Source: Diogma glabrata (taxonomy: Eukaryota > Arthropoda > Insecta > Diptera > Cylindrotomidae). Taken from it: a stretch of 64,000 bases of DNA. The stretch covers positions 367,082,359-367,146,358 of the forward strand of contig OY856186.1 in the NCBI GenBank assembly GCA_963693315.1, written 5' to 3'. A model generated the notes under the pieces. The model ran no database searches and was not told where the DNA came from. It saw nothing but the letters and a program-made list of their open reading frames with translations. Shown here piece after piece: positions 9,812 through 20,769 of this stretch. Every line of letters begins with the position of its first letter. The stretch's first letter is position 1. The position numbers and the translations under genes were made by a program.

Positions 9812-12392
9812 GTTTGCACCCCCACCCTCAACCAACCCCGTGAGTGGGGTTGAAACATTAAATTAGTAAAATATGTCATGTGGGGTATCTTTAGAATCAG
9901 AATTTCATAAAAAGTACATTCACCCATATTAAACACTGATCTGTGACATAACCATTTTCTACTCCCATGGGGGAACCTTATCGTAGAAAACAATATTTTT
10001 TTTTGCATGTCATGTTTGGTGTCGATTTCAATATAATTGGAAATGCTGAGTTCAATGATGATGATAAAAATGGGGGCCGGACTCGGGGTAGTCCAAAAAG
10101 AGGTGGAGGTTGGGGGGTCGGTTATAAAAAAATCTAAATTATCGGCATAATAAAAATTGGGGTCGGACTCAAGGTAGTCCAATAATAGGTGGGGGTTGGG
10201 GGGTCGGTTATACAAAGTATCGAAATTATTGTTATTATTATCGATTTTTACATAATTGAGGATGCTGAGTTCAATGGTGATGGTAAAAATGTTGACCAAA
10301 CTCAGCGTAGTTCAATAAGGGATGGGGGTGGGGAGCCTGGTCATGAATAGTATCAAAATTATCGTCATTATTATTGATTTCAACATATTTGAGGACGCTG
10401 AATCCAACAGTGATGTTTAAATTGGGATCAAAAATAAAAGGGTGTCACTAAAGGGTGGGAGTTTGGGCTGAAAGCCGAAAATATACTAGTGGTACCGATT
10501 TTGGATAAATTGAGGGTACTGAATGCAATGGTGATACTGATATTAGTATTTGTGGTCCAGGCAAGAAACCAGAGGATAAGAGTTTGGGTCTAAAATTAGG
10601 AAAATGTTCAAATATACATAATAAATATTGGTTTTTCTATGAATCGAGAATACTGAATCCAATGGTGGTCTTGGAATATCAATAGCAATCAAGCAACCAT
10701 AGGAGCAAAATCAGAAGCTGGGGGATGGAGTGGAGAATAAAAAAATGTTCAGATATACATTTTACACCAAGGCTAGAGTTACTTAGCAAAGGAGCCCCTT
10801 AAATGTTAGTTGAATTATATCGTCAAATTGATGTATCGTCGAAACATGGCAGAAAAATATTTTAGAATTACTAAATAAGAAAAATAATAAACTAAAATAG
10901 CAAATTCTTTATATTTCTTATATTTTTATTATTGAAACATAAAAATAAATGCCACAAAAATAAGACTGTATCAATTTGAGTGCTCATCATTTTCTTGTAT
11001 AAATAATTGAACTTCGTCTTTAAACCATATTGAGTAGACTAGATGGAAAAAAATCTGTTTATAAAATACTTAATGTCATTTATTCTTTATTTTATAAACT
11101 TCACATTTCAGAATTCAGCATTCTCGATTCATAGAAAAACCAATATTTATTATGTATATTTGAACATTACCCCAATTTTAGACCCAAACCCTTATCCTCT
11201 AGTTTCTTCCCTAGAGCCCAAATACTAATTTCATCACCATTGAATTCAGTGCCAGCATCACCATAGAATTCAGTGCCCTTGATTTATCCAAAATCAATAC
11301 TCATAATATGTATGTGAACACATTCGGCTCTCAGCCCCCAAATGCCACACTTTAGTGACACCCTTATATTTTTGATCCCAATTTAAACATCACTGTTGGA
11401 TTCAGCGTCCTTAAGTATGTTGAAATCAACACTAATGACGACAATTTTGATACTATTCATGACCAGACCCATACCCCTTATTGAACTACCCTGAATCCGG
11501 TCACCATTTTTATCATCACCATTGAACTCAGCATCTTTGATTATGTTAAAATCGAAATGATGACGATAATTTTGATACTATTCATGACCAGACCCACAAC
11601 CCTCACCCCTTATGGAACTATCCTGAGTCCGGTCCACATTTTTAACATCACCATTGAACTCAGCATCCTCGACTATATAAAAATCAATAATAATGACAAT
11701 AATTTCGATACTTTGTATAACCGACCCCACACACAACCCCCACCTATTATTGGACTACCCTGAGTCCGGCCCCAATTTTTATTATCATAATTGAACGCAG
11801 CATCTTCGATTATGTTAAAATTGATAATGATGACGATAATTTCGATATTTTTTATAACCGACCCCCAACTCCCACCTCTTATTGAACTACCCTGAGTCCG
11901 GTCAACATGTTTACCATCACCATTGAACTCAGCATCCTCAATTATGTAAAAATCGATAATAATGACAACAATTTCGATACTTTGTATAACCAACCCCTCA
12001 ACCCCCCCAGCCCCCACCTATTATTGGACTACCCTGAGTCCAACCCCAATTTTTATTATGACAATAGTTTCGATATTTTTTATAACCGACCCCCCAACCT
12101 CCTCCTCTTTTGGACTAGCACGAGTCCGACCCCCATTTTTATCATCATCATTGAACTCAGCATCCTCGATTATATTGAAATCGACACCAAACATGACATG
12201 CAAAAAAAATATTTTTTTCTACGATAAGGGTACCCCCCTGGGAGTAAAAAATGGTTATGTCACAGATCTGGAGGTAACATGGAGGATTTTATTTGTTATA
12301 AAATTCTAATTCTAACGATACCCTACATGACATATTTTACTCATTTAATGTGTCAACCCCACCCACGGGGTTAGTTGGGGGTAGGGCCCAGC
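9812..12392. mobile_element. Foldback-like element: long inverted arms built of about 135-bp tandem repeats
   Basis: The left arm (about 9812-10665) and right arm (about 11105-12392) are reverse complements around a loop of about 440 bases. The outer ends match: left AACCCCGTGAGTGGGGTTGA, right TCAACCCCACCCACGGGGTT. The inner ends match too: a phrase for TATGAATCGAGAATACTGAA at about 10636-10655 against TTCAGCATTCTCGATTCATA at about 11115. Inside the arms the marker CCTGAGTCC recurs at about 11490 (variant), 11622, 11759, 11891, 12033 and 12119 (variant). The spacing is 132-142 bases, the last unit shortened to 86. The left arm holds only about three units, so the arms differ in length by unit number. 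Long inverted repeats made of tandem units define foldback elements. No transposase was seen. Confidence 0.8.
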
Positions 12393-13081
12393 CAGCACAC
12401 TTAGTGAAATTTAGGTGAACCATTTTGGGATTTGGTTAAATTTAAGTAAAAGTTTGGTTAAATATGTGGAAAAAGGTAATAGATGACTGTTTCAGCTAAT
12501 TAGTGTACATGTATTTCTAGTCGAAAATTAGAGTTAATTTGTTTTTGGTGTAAAAAAATAAGTTAATAGGTAAATTTAACATAATAAGTATACAAATTTA
12601 ATTAAAAAGTCATGTAATACAGATAGCACATGTATTTCATGTATTAAGTGAAAATTTAAGTTACAAAAGTGTATCTAATACATGTATTTAACTTATTACC
12701 TGTTGTTTAGCTAGCGGCAATTTAGCTGACATTGCAACAGTTATTTCATGAAATAAGTTAAATAGCCTAAAATTAACATATAACTACGGAACATTGAAAC
12801 TTAAAAAAAAATCTCAGACTGCTGTTAAGTTAAATAGGTTGAGTTTTACATGTAATATTGCATTTAATTTGGTTTAGTGAACGAATGTTAACTAAATTTT
12901 TGCTGTCTTTTTCATATAATACATATAATAAGTATATGTGTTTATAAGTATCCATAAAGATTTATAGCAAATCTCGTTTTCCGATAACAATTATTATTAG
13001 TGCGCAGTATATCGATCAAATCGCTCGGATACAGTCTTTATTATATATTTCTCTCACAAACGTTGTTTTAAATAGTAAAAA
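12393..13081. other. AT-rich non-coding stretch with recurring ACATGTA words
   Basis: No coding frame. Words such as CATGTATTT, TACATGTA and AGTTAAAT recur many times between 12480 and 12860, suggesting a degenerate short-period repeat or a decayed mobile element. A leader-like stretch (ATCGATCAAATCGCTCGGAT) precedes the ORF at 13082. Confidence 0.45.
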
Positions 13082-13558
13082 ATGCCCCTGAAAAAGAAAG
13101 TTAAGAAAAACGGTCGATACTACATAATGCGGCAGAAGAGAGCGGCCGAATTCGAAGCACGATTTGATGAATCAAATGTGTCAACGGATGAAGAAATGTA
13201 TCGACCACCACCACAACAACTGAATGCCATTTTTGAAAATAATTTGCCAGCAGAAAATGCTATGATCGAAAATACCATCCCCGTTAGTGTTACTTGTGAT
13301 GAAAATGTAGAGTGTGACGATGATATGCCAGATAATTGTACAACCCAGGTTTGTGAAACTGCTGAATTTTTATTATCAGAAACAGATATTGCTGAGGAAT
13401 TGATGCGCGAACACCTGGAATATGAGCATAACGCTCAAACTAAAATGAATCTGTTGAACGAACTAAGGCAATGGGCTTTGCAAAACAAAATTTCATTAAC
13501 AGCGTTGTTATATTTTTTTAAAAAGAATATTAAATTAAAAATATCACATTTATCGTGA
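13082..13558 (+). CDS. Hypothetical protein, possible transposon-derived N-terminal domain
   Basis: An open frame of 158 codons starts with a clean ATG after an A-rich context. The N-terminus is basic (MPLKKKVKKNGRYYIMRQKR). The middle is acidic and low in structure. Near the end is ELRQWALQNKISLTALLYF. That last block resembles the 'LR.WAl.n.Is..aLn.LL.iL' segment near the N-terminus of a group of transposase-like proteins common in insects, where it is normally followed by a 'LPkDaRTLLkT' block. Here the frame ends in a Lys/Leu tail instead, so it is probably truncated or frameshifted at about 13510. A CACTG-ended MITE lies 225 bases downstream, but no link is shown. The function is unknown, and the family call is from memory of motif shape only. 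Confidence 0.45.
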   Translation: MPLKKKVKKNGRYYIMRQKRAAEFEARFDESNVSTDEEMYRPPPQQLNAIFENNLPAENAMIENTIPVSVTCDENVECDDDMPDNCTTQVCETAEFLLSETDIAEELMREHLEYEHNAQTKMNLLNELRQWALQNKISLTALLYFFKKNIKLKISHLS

Positions 13559-13782
13559 TTCAGTTTGAAATGAATCAACTTTAGAGGAGCTTTTAAAACA
13601 GTTTATTGAGGAATTCAACATTTATTTATTATTCTTGTTTACTATTCTTGTTTTATTATTTTTTATTATTTACGAATTTCGAAAGCTATGCTTTCATCAC
13701 CTGAAGTATATAAAAAATAAATTTTAAAGTAAGATACATTCCATTATATACATATCGGTGGTTTAATAAAACCCCATTTCAA

Positions 13783-14230
13783 CACTGAAAAAAAAATTGA
13801 TGTTCATGACAACCTCATCTCGAAGTTGGCAGTTGATTATTCATGCAAAGAAAAATTATTTGCAAACAATTTCACTGTGATTGGGACAACAACACGAAAA
13901 CATTTTCCTAACAACAGAATGAGGTTTATTTAAAATATAAAGTGTTATATCCAATATAACAGTAGTTGAATAAAGATAATAACTATTTCCCTGAAAAAAA
14001 TTTTCTTTGGCCTTATATCATGAATTTTTCATTTTAAAGTTTAAGTATTTGAGATTAATTGAACTATGTTTTATTTTCACATAAATATTTCGTGTGATTG
14101 TCTCAACTTCATCGATTTATAATTGTAGAGTTGTTGAAGCAATTTCGTAGTTTGATTCGCCATATGTGACCGCACGGTGAGGTTGAGATAATTGCATTTC
14201 GATTGGAAATAGGACATGTTTTTTTCAGTG
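13783..14230. mobile_element. CACTG-ended MITE, copy 1
   Basis: The element starts CACTGAAAAAAAAATTGA and ends CATGTTTTTTTCAGTG, giving a terminal inverted repeat of about 12 bases. It is 448 bases long, flanked by AA on both sides, and has no coding capacity. It is highly similar along its whole length to 49768-50218. CACTG-type ends with 2-3-bp target duplications are typical of the CMC (EnSpm/CACTA-Chapaev) transposons, so it is probably a non-autonomous member. Subterminal words GTCTCAAC and GTTGAGA recur inside. Confidence 0.85.
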
Positions 14231-14235
14231 AAAAA

Positions 14236-14480
14236 ATTAATAATCTAACTACTGAAAAATATAAAATATGAGGCAAAAAGAACGGATCTAATAAAACAAT
14301 AAAATAATTAAACCATTAGAGAAAATTAAAAAAAATAAAAATGAATTTGACAAAAGAAGTGAACCTAAATAATAACAGTTTTATGGTGTGTCCCAAATAG
14401 GTGGATATCCTTCAGTCATAAATATAGTTTAGGTGATTTATTTATTATATCGTCGCTTTAATAATGAAATAACGTATGCT
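14236..14480 (+). mobile_element. Penelope-like fragment, plus orientation, GIY-YIG domain deleted
   Basis: This is the reverse complement of the outer parts of the minus-strand Penelope fragment at 15028-15605. 14242-14395 matches the complement of about 15445-15605 (shared AATAAAAATGAATTTGACAA). 14445-14480 matches the complement of about 15028-15062 (shared TATCGTCGCTTTAATAAT). About 50 unrelated bases replace the nuclease domain here. The two copies therefore form a head-to-head pair. Confidence 0.65.
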
Positions 14481-14484
14481 ATTT

Positions 14485-15025
14485 ATACGTTGTTATTATA
14501 TAATGGGTGACCTGCATTCCTCATAAGGATCTCTATAGAGTGGCGTTTTAACATTTTCCAATTATTTTATAACTGGGGGTGAAAATTAATATATTGATAA
14601 TTAACGTACATGCAAATTTGAATTTGGTTAAATATTGAAACAGCGTAAATGCATGTACGATATTCCAATTCCTACAAAATAATAGCTTGGGCAAAATCAG
14701 TGTCGTATATTTTACATACATTACGATCGCCACACGAAATGGTAAGTATAAAATATTGTATAAGCATCATTCGTGACTATGATGGGCCGGTTCATATAAA
14801 TAAAAAATTGTAAGAATATCATGCGTTATTCAGGTACCAATGTGAAATTTTAGGGTACCAGAAGGTACCAATGTGAAATTTTAATATGCTGTGGGGAAAT
14901 TAATCAAGAGTAACTGGTAGAAATTTTTTTTCCAATATCTTTATTTATTCAATAGTGCTGCCAAGTTTACGAAAATCAGAAAATCGAAAAATCTTTAAAC
15001 CCAATTATCTCGAAACTTCACTTTT
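14485..15025. other. Spacer between the inverted Penelope fragments
   Basis: AT-rich, no coding frame. The phrase GGTACCA(ATGTGAAATTTTA) occurs twice between 14833 and 14883 as a short direct repeat. The rest is unrecognised. Confidence 0.4.
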
Positions 15026-15045
15026 GCGAATACGTTGTATGATTA

Positions 15046-15605
15046 TTAAAGCGACGATATGTTGTTCGGCGGTCTTTTAATTATTAGGTTAAATAAATTA
15101 GATTTTATGTTTCCTTCTTTATTGTTCATCAAAATACCGGGGTTTAATTGATTTTCTTTTTCAATGAAAAAAAATTCGTACGCTTCTAGGTGTTTTAGAT
15201 TATTAATCTCTTTTATGAGCTCTAAATTTGATGGTGACTTGTTGTTGAGTGGCATATGAGCGGCAACGCTAGAATTCCCAGCCCTTTTGTATTTTATTTC
15301 TGTAAGGTGTTTTTTCTGGCGTTGTCCTATTTTGCGTTGAGAAAGACCTACATAAAATTTTTCACTGTCGTTGCAGGATATTTTATAAATACCTGGTTTC
15401 TCATTTGGCTCAGTTTTGATTTTTGGTTTATAGCTTACATTTCGAAGCTTACACACCATGGATACACCATAAAACTGTTATTATTTCGGTTTACTTCTTT
15501 TGTCAAATTCATTTTTATTTTTTGTAATATTCTCTAATGGTTTGATTGTTTTATTAGATTTATTCATTTTGCTTTATATTTTGTATTTTTCTGTAGTTAG
15601 ATTAT
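15046..15605 (-). pseudogene. Penelope-like element GIY-YIG endonuclease domain
   Basis: The minus-strand frame 15046-15459 encodes the C-terminal nuclease of a Penelope-like element. GIYKISCNDSEKFYVGLSQR contains the GIY and Y(V/I)G motifs separated by the usual 10-11 residues, with a pair of CN and F residues as in arthropod copies. RKIGQRQKKH supplies the Arg/His helix, and HLEAYEFFFIEKEN contains the catalytic Glu region. The real start is internal, since the frame has lost its junction to the RT domain. The upstream part (15460-15605) matches the linker between RT and nuclease and contains frame breaks. No RT core was found upstream, so this is a truncated copy. Intact proteins nick the target for reverse transcription. 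Confidence 0.85.
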
Positions 15606-15860
15606 TAATTTTTTAAAATGGATTTTATTAAACCACCGGTATATAATGAAAATATGGAATGTATCTTACTTTACAATTTAGCTTTCGAAATGCGTGTACA
15701 TACAGTAAAAAATAGTAAAACTCAGGAAACAAGAATAAGGTGCTTTTTCAAGCATTTTTTAAAAAATTTTGTTTCTTATAATATTATTTTTAAGCTTTTT
15801 TATGGTAGAATGACAGCCCGATAATAAAGTAAGGTTAAAGAAATATGGATGGTTCAATTA
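15606..15860 (+). other. 68-codon open frame, unassigned
   Basis: A frame from ATG 15618 to 15824 reads MDFIKPPVYNENMEC, then a Lys/Phe-rich tail. It abuts the Penelope fragment and may be part of a decayed element. No family was recognised, and a length this short is expected by chance in AT-rich DNA. Confidence 0.15.
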
Positions 15861-15876
15861 CATGTAATTCTCATGA

Positions 15877-16028
15877 AAAAACATGTAATAACTACAATAT
15901 CTGACTCTGGTACAGTAAAATTACATATAATTTGCACTTGCTTAGTTTTGTATTCAGCTGTTATATGAAATATACATGAATTTACCCTGCCAAAGTCAGA
16001 TATTGTAGCTATTAAATGTATTCTAGAT
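15877..16028. repeat. Palindromic MITE-like inverted repeat
   Basis: AATAACTACAATATCTGACT near 15887-15906 is the near-perfect complement of AGTCAGATATTGTAGCTATT near 15994-16013. Pairing continues outward and inward with mismatches to give arms of roughly 55-60 bases around a 35-base loop. ACATGTAAT words flank both sides. No coding sequence is present. Confidence 0.65.
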
Positions 16029-16029
16029 A

Positions 16030-16870
16030 AGAATTATATGATCAATTTTCCACTTAATAGCTAGATAATTACATGTGAATTATAAAATAAAATACGTAAA
16101 AAATTTAGGATAAATTTAAGTTTGATTAAAAGATTAAGTTAGTCAAATTTATATTTAGAAAAATGGAGGAAAAACTTGAATTTTTTTAAATAAATTTATT
16201 TAGTTAAAATTTGTGGTCGCAATTAAATTAAATAAAACTTAAAAAAATTTGATTGTTTAGTGAATTTTTTGTGAGTTTTTCTTATTCGTGTAGTTAACTT
16301 TATAGTTTGAGGAACAAACAAAATGTAGTATTATACCTATATTTAAAGAAGATTAACTGTAGTTATTCAACGTGATTAAATTAAAATAAATCTATTGGTT
16401 GTCAAAAATAAAATTAAATTATAAAAGGTTTATTTGTGTGTGGCAAAATAAAATAAAAGTAAGTATTTCAAAAAACAAAGATCAATATTGTCTAATAAAA
16501 AAAAATTGTAATGTTTATTTAATTTCCCAAATGGTACAATAGTTGGCGTTAAATATAACTATTGCAATATGTTGATTTTTTATGTTACTTGTGTTCACTT
16601 TTGCCTGTACAACGGCTCAACTACAGCATAATATTGAATTATTACCATAACAATATAATCATCCCTGTACCTTGGCGCAGCTATTGTTATTTTAAGTGCT
16701 ATAGGTTTTTCAGTATGATTGGCTAGGCAGGAAGAGAGTGAAAAGCGGGATCACGCATGAACTAATCGGGTGAGTGAATTATTTCAATTTTGGTTTTAAC
16801 ATGTAATAAATATTTATTAAACTAGTGTGTGTGACGGTCTTGGTTCCTCTATCTTAAAGGGTCGTAAGAA
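16030..16870. other. No gene seen
   Basis: AT-rich, with many AAATTTA/TTAAATT words. The phrase CAATATTGTCTAATAAAAAA at 16487-16506 also occurs in reverse complement at 4261-4284, beside the poly(T), and may be a shared retroelement 3' end. No coding frame. Confidence 0.4.
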
Positions 16871-17640
16871 TCCATTATCCTTACTTATTTAAAGCCGTTC
16901 TCTGCTTAATATTGTTTTCGTGCAATTCTGCATTTGTACTGGGCTTTCGAAATACAATCTCGAACCCGCAAGATTGAAGCTAGTCGGAATTAAACCTCGC
17001 AAGGCACGTAGTTCTCCGAATGTTTCTGATAGTGATTACACTATCAGAATCAGTGTTAATTCCAACAACAACCTAATGGAACCTACTTTGTCAAACCTAC
17101 TGTCTAAGCTCCACACACCTTATAGAAAGACAGACAAGACCTATGTGCTTTTGATCCTTGAACTAGGTTAAAGCCTTCTTGCAAAAACGCAAAAGGCATC
17201 ATTCTTTGATATCTTGATAGTTTTGTTCAAAAGTCAAAACAACCTTAAACCCCACCCCGCGTACATTCCTCAATATGTTAATATTTATACCAAAATCAGG
17301 GAATAAACCAAACGAAGCCAAATCACACTCGCCAGTAAATTTAACATCCGTTCTATTGAAAACGCTTGCAATAAAGTTGGACCACCATATTCAACATGTA
17401 TGTTTTCAAAAAAACTCTCTCAATTTAAAACAGCATGCCAACAAATTTAGCTTAAACACTATAGTAGACTACGCTGACGATATATTAGTCATGATGATGT
17501 GAATTCACGTTTTTAATATCGGTGAACGAGTCAAGGCAGCCGTAGACAATGTGTTGAATTGGTGCAACGCAACGTATACGTGCAACCGGGTATCTAAATA
17601 TCTTCTCGGAACTATAGAACGCAAACACATGTTGGACTGT
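16870..17640 (+). pseudogene. R1/I-type LINE fragment with large internal deletions
   Basis: The frame at 17275-17502 reads FIPKSGNKPNEAKSHSPVNL, then TSVLLKTLAIKLDHHIQ, matching the RT block 'fiPKpGK.p...k.yRPIsLtsfllKtlErlid.hI'. It then jumps directly to VDYADDILVMM, the YADD catalytic box, so about 100 codons between fingers and palm are missing. Downstream frames (17520-17640) resemble the 'v......vl.WC......NP.Kt..v' block. The upstream part (16920-17171) includes EPARLKLVGIKPRKARSSPN and corresponds to 61120-61260, another fragment of the same family. Confidence 0.7.
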
Positions 17641-18850
17641 ATAACATAAATAGTATGACCTCCATAAAAAAAGTTGCTATCAGTATAGACGACAGGGACA
17701 GGAGATCAACTTATATTTATTAACACACAATTGCCTGCGCTTAGTATATGGATGGCCATAGGATTGGGTAATAGAATAAAACATATGTAGTATTACGAGA
17801 CACCTGTAACGTAACGATTGCAATTTCTCGTATCATATCAATATAAATGGCAAATCAACCATTTAAAGAAAATATTTCTTGTACAGACAACAATAATTCT
17901 TCTTTTTTACAAAAACTTGAACTAATGCATTATATCTACATTTAATATTATAACCAGATTAGGGTATCCAAATTGCTCGACTATGCAAGTACCCGGGTAG
18001 TTGAGTATATAATTTCTAAAATGGGTTCCCGGGTATATGAAAAAGTAATAAAATAAATTCAGCATAAATAAAAGTTTGGGTATGCTGGGTGCAGCCGTGT
18101 AGAGTTAATATATTTAAGTTTCTTTCGTTAATTAACTCTTATAAAGCCACTTTTAATAAATTGAAGCTTATTTAATGCAAAAATTAGTGTAGGAAATTTG
18201 TTTTATAAGTAACTGAATATCAGCCAGAACAGAGACTAAAGCATTCAACAACAATGGATTTTACAACAATGCTTTTAATACTGCAGGTATTGTGATTGTT
18301 AAAAAAGAGTATTTAATGCCCTCATTTTATATCATAAGCAAAAAAATGCCATAACTTGTTTTTAAAATATTGATGCAAAAATGATAAAATGATTTGTTCG
18401 TCAACTGAACAATTCCACTAAATAATTTAATGATTTTAATCAAAACAAAATAATTTAAATTTTTTGTGGGAGGTGACTATCCAGAAATATTTTATTATCT
18501 TATTACCTTGAAGAAGATGCTAGAAGCCATGCTATGAGTATAAAATCAGCACCACAATCAATGTAAAGATCAATTGTATGCAAATTGTTATTTTAGTAAG
18601 CAGTTTAATTCAAAATTGTGATACTAGTGATTTCAATTATAAAAAGAAACAAGCAAAAGTGCTAAGTCCTAACTAGCAATAACTAATACAGATTTAGTTA
18701 TTGGAAAAGCTAAGCTAATTACTGGGCGATCTACGGGAGGAGCAAAGAGTGACCAATACAGCCCCAGCGACTCCAGACGAGCGGATAGTGACTATGGTGA
18801 GGTGGAAAGTATTTGGCGGGTGTTCCAGTGTAGAAGTTGGTCATTGCAGC
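17640..18850. other. No gene seen
   Basis: AT-rich intergenic DNA. Two ACCCGGGT-like palindromes lie near 17991 and 18028. No coding frame was recognised, and the right end probably includes LTR sequence of the next element. Confidence 0.5.
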
Positions 18851-18982
18851 TAGCTGTAAAATTAGGCTATTATTGTTAAGTCGTGTTATAAATATCAGAG
18901 ATCACTCAAAAGCAGATTAATGTCTCATTATTTATAAAACTTTCCTCAATAATCCAAAAAAACTATGCAGAGTCGTAACATT

Positions 18983-19000
18983 TGGTGTCAGATGTGGGAT
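18983..19000 (+). other. Primer-binding site (tRNA-Leu type) and 5' LTR end
   Basis: TGGTGTCAGATGTGGGAT matches the standard insect Gypsy primer site TGGTGTCAGAAGTGGGAT except at one base. That site is complementary to the 3' end of tRNA-Leu. It begins two bases after a segment ending CGTAACA, so the 5' LTR probably ends at 18980. The LTR start is uncertain, possibly near 18853. Confidence 0.65.
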
Positions 19001-19660
19001 TATTAAAGCATAAGCATATTGCAGAACCCGCTAAAGTAAAAACGCCAACATTTGACGGGAAAACATCTTTCCAAATATTTAAAATGCAGTTGAGGGGATC
19101 AGCTTGCCTTGAGGGGATCAGCTGCTGAAATTCCATAAACATTATCACCAACAGAGCGTGAATACAACAAGTTAATAGAAGCTCTAGAGATAAGGTATGG
19201 GGAGGGTCACATGCAAACTCTCCATCGCATGCAACTAAGGACGAGGAAACAAGAAGCCACGGAAACTTTGCAAGAGTTAGAGACCGACATCGTAAGATTG
19301 GTTAACTTAGCATATTCACACTACAATGCTGAGCACCAAAGTAAATTAGCGGCTGATACATTTATAAATGCCTTACGGGATGTGTCAATGAGAAATCAAT
19401 TCTATATGAGTGGAAAGAAGCGTCCTACGGAGGTTTTATCAGTAGTTCTACAGGTTGAAGCAGGAAGGAAGGCGTTTGGCACAGACAAGGTCCGAAAGTA
19501 GGAGATAGAAGATACTGAAGAACCCATTAAAGCGGAGCTAGATGAAATAGTTCAAAGAAAAGAGTGAACGGCAGCCTCGACGTAACATAAGATGCTAGAA
19601 CTGTGATCGGTTGGGGCACATCCGAAGAGAATGTGAATAAACGCTGGCACCACAGCTCAA
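19000..19660 (+). pseudogene. Ty3/Gypsy gag with CCHC zinc knuckle (broken)
   Basis: The clearest frame (19211-19501) contains QLRTRKQEATETLQELETDI, then VRLVNLAY and DTFINALRDVSMRNQ. This matches the Gag pattern 'l..r.q...EsLqe...di.rLv..AYP' with 'a...Fi.aL.d..mr'. Downstream at about 19587-19628, in one frame, is C-x-NCDRLGHIRREC, a CCHC nucleocapsid knuckle whose second residue codon has become TAG. Upstream (18990-19200), TFDGKTSFQIFKMQL-like sequence fits the start of gag. At least one frame change and two stops make it inactive. Confidence 0.8.
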
Positions 19661-19717
19661 CAGAAGCCGCGCTTCAGTTTCGGAAAACTAAATCGTGCCA
19701 GTTCTGAAGGGCGAAAG

Positions 19718-20215
19718 GTGGCTCAATTACAAAGCCCTCATATAGTGATTGCAATATCACAAGTGAAAAAAGAAAGTAATAGCCTAGTTTTAAGAGCAAT
19801 TGTTGGAGACAAACGATGCATGCTGACCTTGAGCACAGGGACCTCAAGATCAACACTACGTCCTGATGTGGTTAGTCACATGCACATTGATAAGGCAAAG
19901 TGATGCATCCGCCAAGAAGTCCATATCGGTAAAAACACCTTCAAACACTGATTTATATGTAACCGATATAGAGGACGAATGCATCATCAGGCTGGATTTC
20001 ATAAAGCAAAATAGTTTTATCTTAGATCTGGAAAGCCACATTCTGAAATATGGAAACACCGAAATGGTTCTGCATGCGGTCGATGAAAATGCCACAGTTC
20101 CTCCTGTCAACCACAAAAAAGTTGAGTTCCCGGCTAAATCTGAGAAGAACATATGGGGTAGGCTACCAAACAAATTCGTTTGTAAATCACCTGTAATGAT
20201 TGAGTCAGCTTGAGA
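19718..20215 (+). pseudogene. Ty3/Gypsy aspartic protease (inactivated)
   Basis: The first frame (19718-19903) includes LVLRAIVGDKRCMLTLSTGT, where the catalytic D(T/S)GA motif has become STGT, so the nucleophilic Asp is lost. A second frame (19866-20213) continues with VTDIEDECIIRLDFIKQNSF, then a LDLESHILKYG block. These match 'vadIeDeciLGlDFL...' and 'dl....l..g...' at the C-terminal half of Gypsy proteases. A frameshift near 19890 joins the two. Confidence 0.8.
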
Positions 20216-20634
20216 AAAATTATGTCCGCTAGAACTCTAGTAGTAGCTAGAACTCTAGTAGTAGCATTGTACTATTAGAAAACAAATGTGAATTGTGTAA
20301 TAAATAATCAAATTCACCTAAACTTTGAACTGTGATTTGGTTTCAATTTATTTAATATATACCAGTCCCTGAATAAATTACTTACCGTTGATAATATCCT
20401 CATTGAATATTAAGCAACAAAATTTTGAAGGTTCTTCAAATAAATGCTACTTATATTAAATAAAGATCGTTAACTTTAAACACACCAGCAAACTTTAACA
20501 CTAAACAAAATTACAGTCTAAAACATCGAACGAACTGCAATAGTACAAATTTTCAAAATCAAAAAAATTAAAAGAAAAGCTGATTTACCGAATACTTTAT
20601 TCAAATTTATTAATATGAAACCATTGAACTTTCT

Positions 20635-20760
20635 TTACTTTGTAGTTCCAAAAGAATCTAATAACCGACCAAAAACATGGAGATTAGTTGTTGATTTTTG
20701 AAAGTTAAATAATATCATGGCACATATTATTTTATTTTATGATTTACAACAATAGCTACA
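20635..20760 (+). pseudogene. Ty3/Gypsy reverse transcriptase fragment
   Basis: Translation gives FVVPKESNNRPKTWRLVVDF, a stop, then KLNNI, matching the RT entry block 'vvPKk....g.wRlvvDFR.LN'. Arg of DFR is the stop codon (TGA). About 40 codons are recognisable. It probably belongs to the element starting at 18850. Confidence 0.7.
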
Positions 20761-20769
20761 GCATAAGAC

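Larger units (their letters stand above)
18850..20760 (+). mobile_element. Ty3/Gypsy retrotransposon relic (gag-pro-partial RT)
   Basis: An LTR end and primer-binding site (18983-19000) are followed by gag (19000-19640), a CCHC knuckle, protease (19718-20215) and a small RT piece (20635-20760). Spacing and order are those of a Ty3/Gypsy element. Most of pol is deleted between 20220 and 20630 and after 20760, and no 3' LTR was found. Frames are broken in several places. Confidence 0.8.

Noticed and set aside
11557..12309. Several overlapping open frames in the right arm of the foldback element
   Set aside because: They arise on both strands and all frames because the about 135-bp unit lacks stops in several frames; the translations are simple periodic repeats.
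15618..15824. 68-codon frame as a small gene
   Set aside because: No motif, AT-rich codons, adjacent to retroelement debris; kept only as a low-confidence note.
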